This document shows positions 61,029 through 64,000 of a DNA stretch of 64,000 nucleotides, piece after piece. The stretch's first letter is position 1. Each line of letters starts with the position of its first letter. Origin of the DNA: Tamarix chinensis (taxonomy: Eukaryota; Streptophyta; Magnoliopsida; Caryophyllales; Tamaricaceae); the NCBI GenBank assembly GCA_030549775.1, contig CM060173.1, positions 36,263,610 through 36,327,609 on the forward strand, read 5' to 3'. The notes beneath the pieces are model-generated. The model was not told where the DNA came from, ran no database searches, and worked only from the letters and a program-made list of their open reading frames with translations. The translations under genes and the position numbers were made by a program.

Positions 61029-61795
61029 TGTAATTCTCAAAACACCCTCTTAGATCACAAAGTTAATTTTAGTCTTAAGAAGGAATACTCAAATTTGGAC
61101 AGAAAGTAATTAACAACAAAATAACGAAAATGAACCAAAACTCAAGAACACACTCAAAGTTCTGGGATCTTAGGCAAGAACTCAAGACAAACTCAAAGCT
61201 CACCCTAATCTTATAACTCAAGACAAACTCAAAGCTATAAGAAAATAATTTTACCTTGAGAAAAAACTCAAAGCAAAGAGAAAACCATAAGGTATGTTGT
61301 GAATAATCAGGAATTATTATTCCTCTCTTCAAACTTATATTTATAGGAAATATCATACAGCAAAAGAAAGCCAACGGTTTGGCTGAATAATAGCCCCAAA
61401 ACTGTTCAGCTATAACAACTAAGAATTAAAGATATGCCCCCCCTTTTAACTCCCCTCATTAAGGCATAAAATGATTCTTAATGAATAGAAATGAAACAAC
61501 AATAATTCCTTAATCTAGCGCACCTTTTGCCTCCCTTCTTATTGGGATTAAATACCCATTTGAAAGAGCTACATTATGTATTATAATAATAAAAACACAA
61601 AAATAAAAATAAACAAGATTAAAATAATCATGGATCTCCTTGGGCTTCTACTTGCTTGGTCTTTGCTGAATAAGGTTTTAATCATACGCCCAAGTAAGGC
61701 ATGTAACAGATTCTGACTTGTGAGCAAATGGGGAAAACCCAAGGGCTTCCAAAACAAGTGCCACGGGTTCATGGGCCAAGTTTGACTTTGGATCA
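61029..61795 (-). repeat. LTR shared by elements F and G (minus strand)
   Basis: On the minus strand the end AATTACA is fixed by the primer site that follows. The start is set at TGATCC, directly after the polypurine stretch GAAGAAAGGGGGAA at the end of G's pol, giving 767 bases. An alternative start TGTAGC at 61573 would give 545 bases but lacks a purine tract. Internal sequence lies on both sides: G's pol upstream and F's primer site and gag downstream. Confidence 0.65.
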
Positions 61796-64000
61796 TTCCC
61801 CCTTTCTTCAAAAGCCCTCAAACTCAAATCATCGAAATAAGGAGATAAATCACCCACATTGAAAGTGGCACTAACTCCCATCTCACTAGCAAAGTCGGGA
61901 TCATCTTTGTAATAGTCCTTGAGTTGTTCAAAACCCAAGATCTTAGCATCCACCATGGAAAGCAAGTATTTTCGATGAGATAATGTGTTAGCCACAACAT
62001 TACTCTTGCATCTTTGTACTTGGAACTGAAAGTAAATGATTGGAGAAACTCCACCCATTTAGAATGCCTCTTGTTGAGCTTTTGCTGCCCATGTATGAAA
62101 ATTAGCGCCTCATGATTAGAATAAAGAACGAATGGTTTTGGTCTAAGGCAGTGAGACCAATGATCAAGCGCTCTAACTATGGCATAAAACTCATGGTCAT
62201 AAGTGGAATAGTTCATCTTTTCCCCATTCAACTTCTCACTAAAGTAACTCACAGGCTTCTTTTCTTGTATCAAAATAGCACCTATCCCTATCCCACTCGC
62301 ATCACACTCCACCTCAAACACTTTGTTGAAATCTGGAAGCACAAGTATAGGAGCATTGCAAAGAAGAGATTTGACCTTCTCAAAGGCCTTTTGTGCCACT
62401 TCAGTCCACTCAAAACTACCTTTCTTCGTTAATTCTGTGATTGGGGCCATGATGGTTGAGAAGTTCTTAATCAAACGCCTATAGAAGGAATAGCCCATGA
62501 AAACCTCTAACTTTGTGCACATTGGTTGGAGCCAACCATGATTGAACCGCCTTCACCTTTTCTGGATCTACATGAACCCCCTCTCCCGTTACAATGTATC
62601 CTAAAAATAAAACACATTTCTCAAGCTTACCATACAACTTCACCTCCCTCAATTTTTCAAACAACCTCCTTAAATGATTTACATGATCTTCATTGTTTTT
62701 ACTATACACAAGAATGTCATCTAAGTAAAAAATAATAAAATCGTTAAAAAAAAGAGATGGAGAACTTCATTCATCAATCTCATGAAGGAGCTTGGTGCGT
62801 TGCAAAGCCCAAATAGCATCACCAACTACTCATACAACCTTTGCTTTATTTTGAAAGTCATTTTCCATTCATCCCCCTCTTGAATTCTCATTTGATTATA
62901 GCCACTCCTTAAGTCTATTTTGGAAAAGACTAAGGCACCACTCAACTCATCTAACATATCTTGCAAACGAGGCATAGGGAAACGGTATTTGACCGTTATA
63001 TTGTTCATGGAATGACTATCAACACACATCCTCCAAGTACCATCTTTCTTAGGTACTAAGAGTGCAGGAACGGCAAAAGGACTAAGGCTCTCCCTCACAT
63101 AGCCTCTTTTGATCAAATCATTCACTTGCCTCTGAAGTTCCTTACTCTCTTTCAGGTTACACCTATAGGAAGCCTTATTGGGCAAAGGTGCTTCTGGAAT
63201 CAAGTCAATGGCATGCTCAATGCCTCTAATTGGAGGTAGGTCTTTGGGCAAGTCATTGGGGAACACATCTTTGTACTCTTCTAATAACTCATTTAGTAGG
63301 GATGAGTTATTACAAGTAGTACTATTATCATCTTTGGTTCTCATAACCAAAGCATACCCTCCCCCATTTTTTTCCACTATTCTTTTAAACTCATTACAAG
63401 TTACAAGATAGTTGTTTTTCTCTTTTTCTTTCTTAGCAACTTTGGGCGGTAAAGGCAAAAATCTAACTCTTCTACCTTCTTTAGTTGTTACAATATAAAC
63501 ATTAGATCTACCTTTATGCTCTGAGTCATGATCAAATTGCCATGGTCTTCCAAGTAGCAAGTGACATGCATCCATAGGCAGTATATCACACCACCTTTCA
63601 TCTTCAAACCCTCCAATGGAATAAGAAACCAAAGCTTGCTTCTTCACTCTTACTCCCACACCATCATTCAACCAATTCAGCTTGTAAGCCTCATCGTGAT
63701 CCCTAGTAGTAAGTTTCAACTTACTCACGGCTTCATTAGAGATCACATCAGTTTGTGCTCCACCATCAACAATCACATTGCAAGTTTTCTCACTAATCTT
63801 GCACCAAGTATAGAATAGATTGTTTATTTGCCTTTCATCATTTTCTGGTTCACTAAACAAAATTTTGTGAACCACCATCATATTAAGATCACTTTATGGC
63901 GGGATCTCATCAAGCTCTTCTTCTTCATTATCTTCTTCTATAGTAATGAAATTATAAAGCTTTTCTTCCTCATCAAACATGGCATATTGAGCGGCTGTCA
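61796..64000 (-). pseudogene. Element G: decayed gypsy pol lacking integrase (minus strand)
   Basis: It enters from the right window edge with acidic coding sequence and a stop near 63897. The longest open piece (63881-62826, 351 residues) has protease VIVDGGAQTDV, LLGRPWQFD, and the first half of RT through [17 protein letters not shown] replaces a Trp codon at its end, and a frameshift follows before the RT core YLDD (62727-62716). RNase H (62522 downward) has CDASGIGIG and a Glu in HEFYAIV, but the third acidic position reads YSNHEA where relatives have Asp. After YYKDDPDFASE the sequence jumps to SATFNVGDLSPYFDD at the extreme C-terminus, so the whole zinc-binding and catalytic integrase is missing. 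Confidence 0.85.

Overview
The window is a block of plant repeat DNA: nested, mostly dead LTR retrotransposons of the Ty3/gypsy superfamily, with no intact host gene. The plant origin rests on plant-specific lineages: a Tekay-like chromovirus with very long LTRs, an Athila-type element with a post-integrase ORF and a tRNA-Asp-like primer site, and a captured piece of a PTI1-like plant kinase. A eudicot is my guess; the species is not resolved.

Layout. Positions 1-14012 hold a young Tekay-like element (A): 4.83-kb LTRs, the left one cut by the window start, and one intact 1511-residue Gag-Pol frame (4530-9065). A sits inside the gag of an older gypsy element B (14013-18898), which keeps a decayed pol and its 3' LTR. 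Positions 18899-20366 are unclassified. Positions 20367-32034 are a Tekay-type solo LTR (SL2; target duplication TGCAT/TGTAT) split by two later insertions. The first is a PIF/Harbinger-like element (20792-22947) carrying the start of a PTI1-like kinase gene. The second is a reverse-strand solo LTR (SL1, 25357-29889; duplication GTTAT on both sides).

An Athila-type element spans 32857-50039 (duplication GGCTT/GACTT). It has gag, protease, RT, RNase H, integrase and an envelope-position ORF, and it is interrupted by a third Tekay-type solo LTR (SL3, 40591-45695; GTTAT/GTTCT). It appears to lie in the LTR of a reverse-strand relative of B (C'), whose integrase fragment is at 50407-51173. Element C (51174-56831) follows: two ~0.93-kb LTRs and a pol lacking the integrase core. 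Then come a heavily mutated Tekay-like integrase/chromodomain remnant (D, to about 58090), 1.9 kb of unclassified AT-rich DNA, and a reverse-strand gypsy pair (F and G) sharing one LTR at 61029-61795.

How the pieces relate. Only A looks recently mobile, and even A has a glycine in place of the first catalytic aspartate of its RNase H. Three of the four Tekay-type insertions are solo LTRs, as expected when ~5-kb LTRs recombine. The most unusual signals are non-coding and lie in the Tekay-type LTRs: a modular repeat built on ACCGATCCACCGGC...AATAGTGG, a run of three adjacent stem-loops, and in SL1 an array of CATGCAAACCCTA, which joins an RY element to a telobox.
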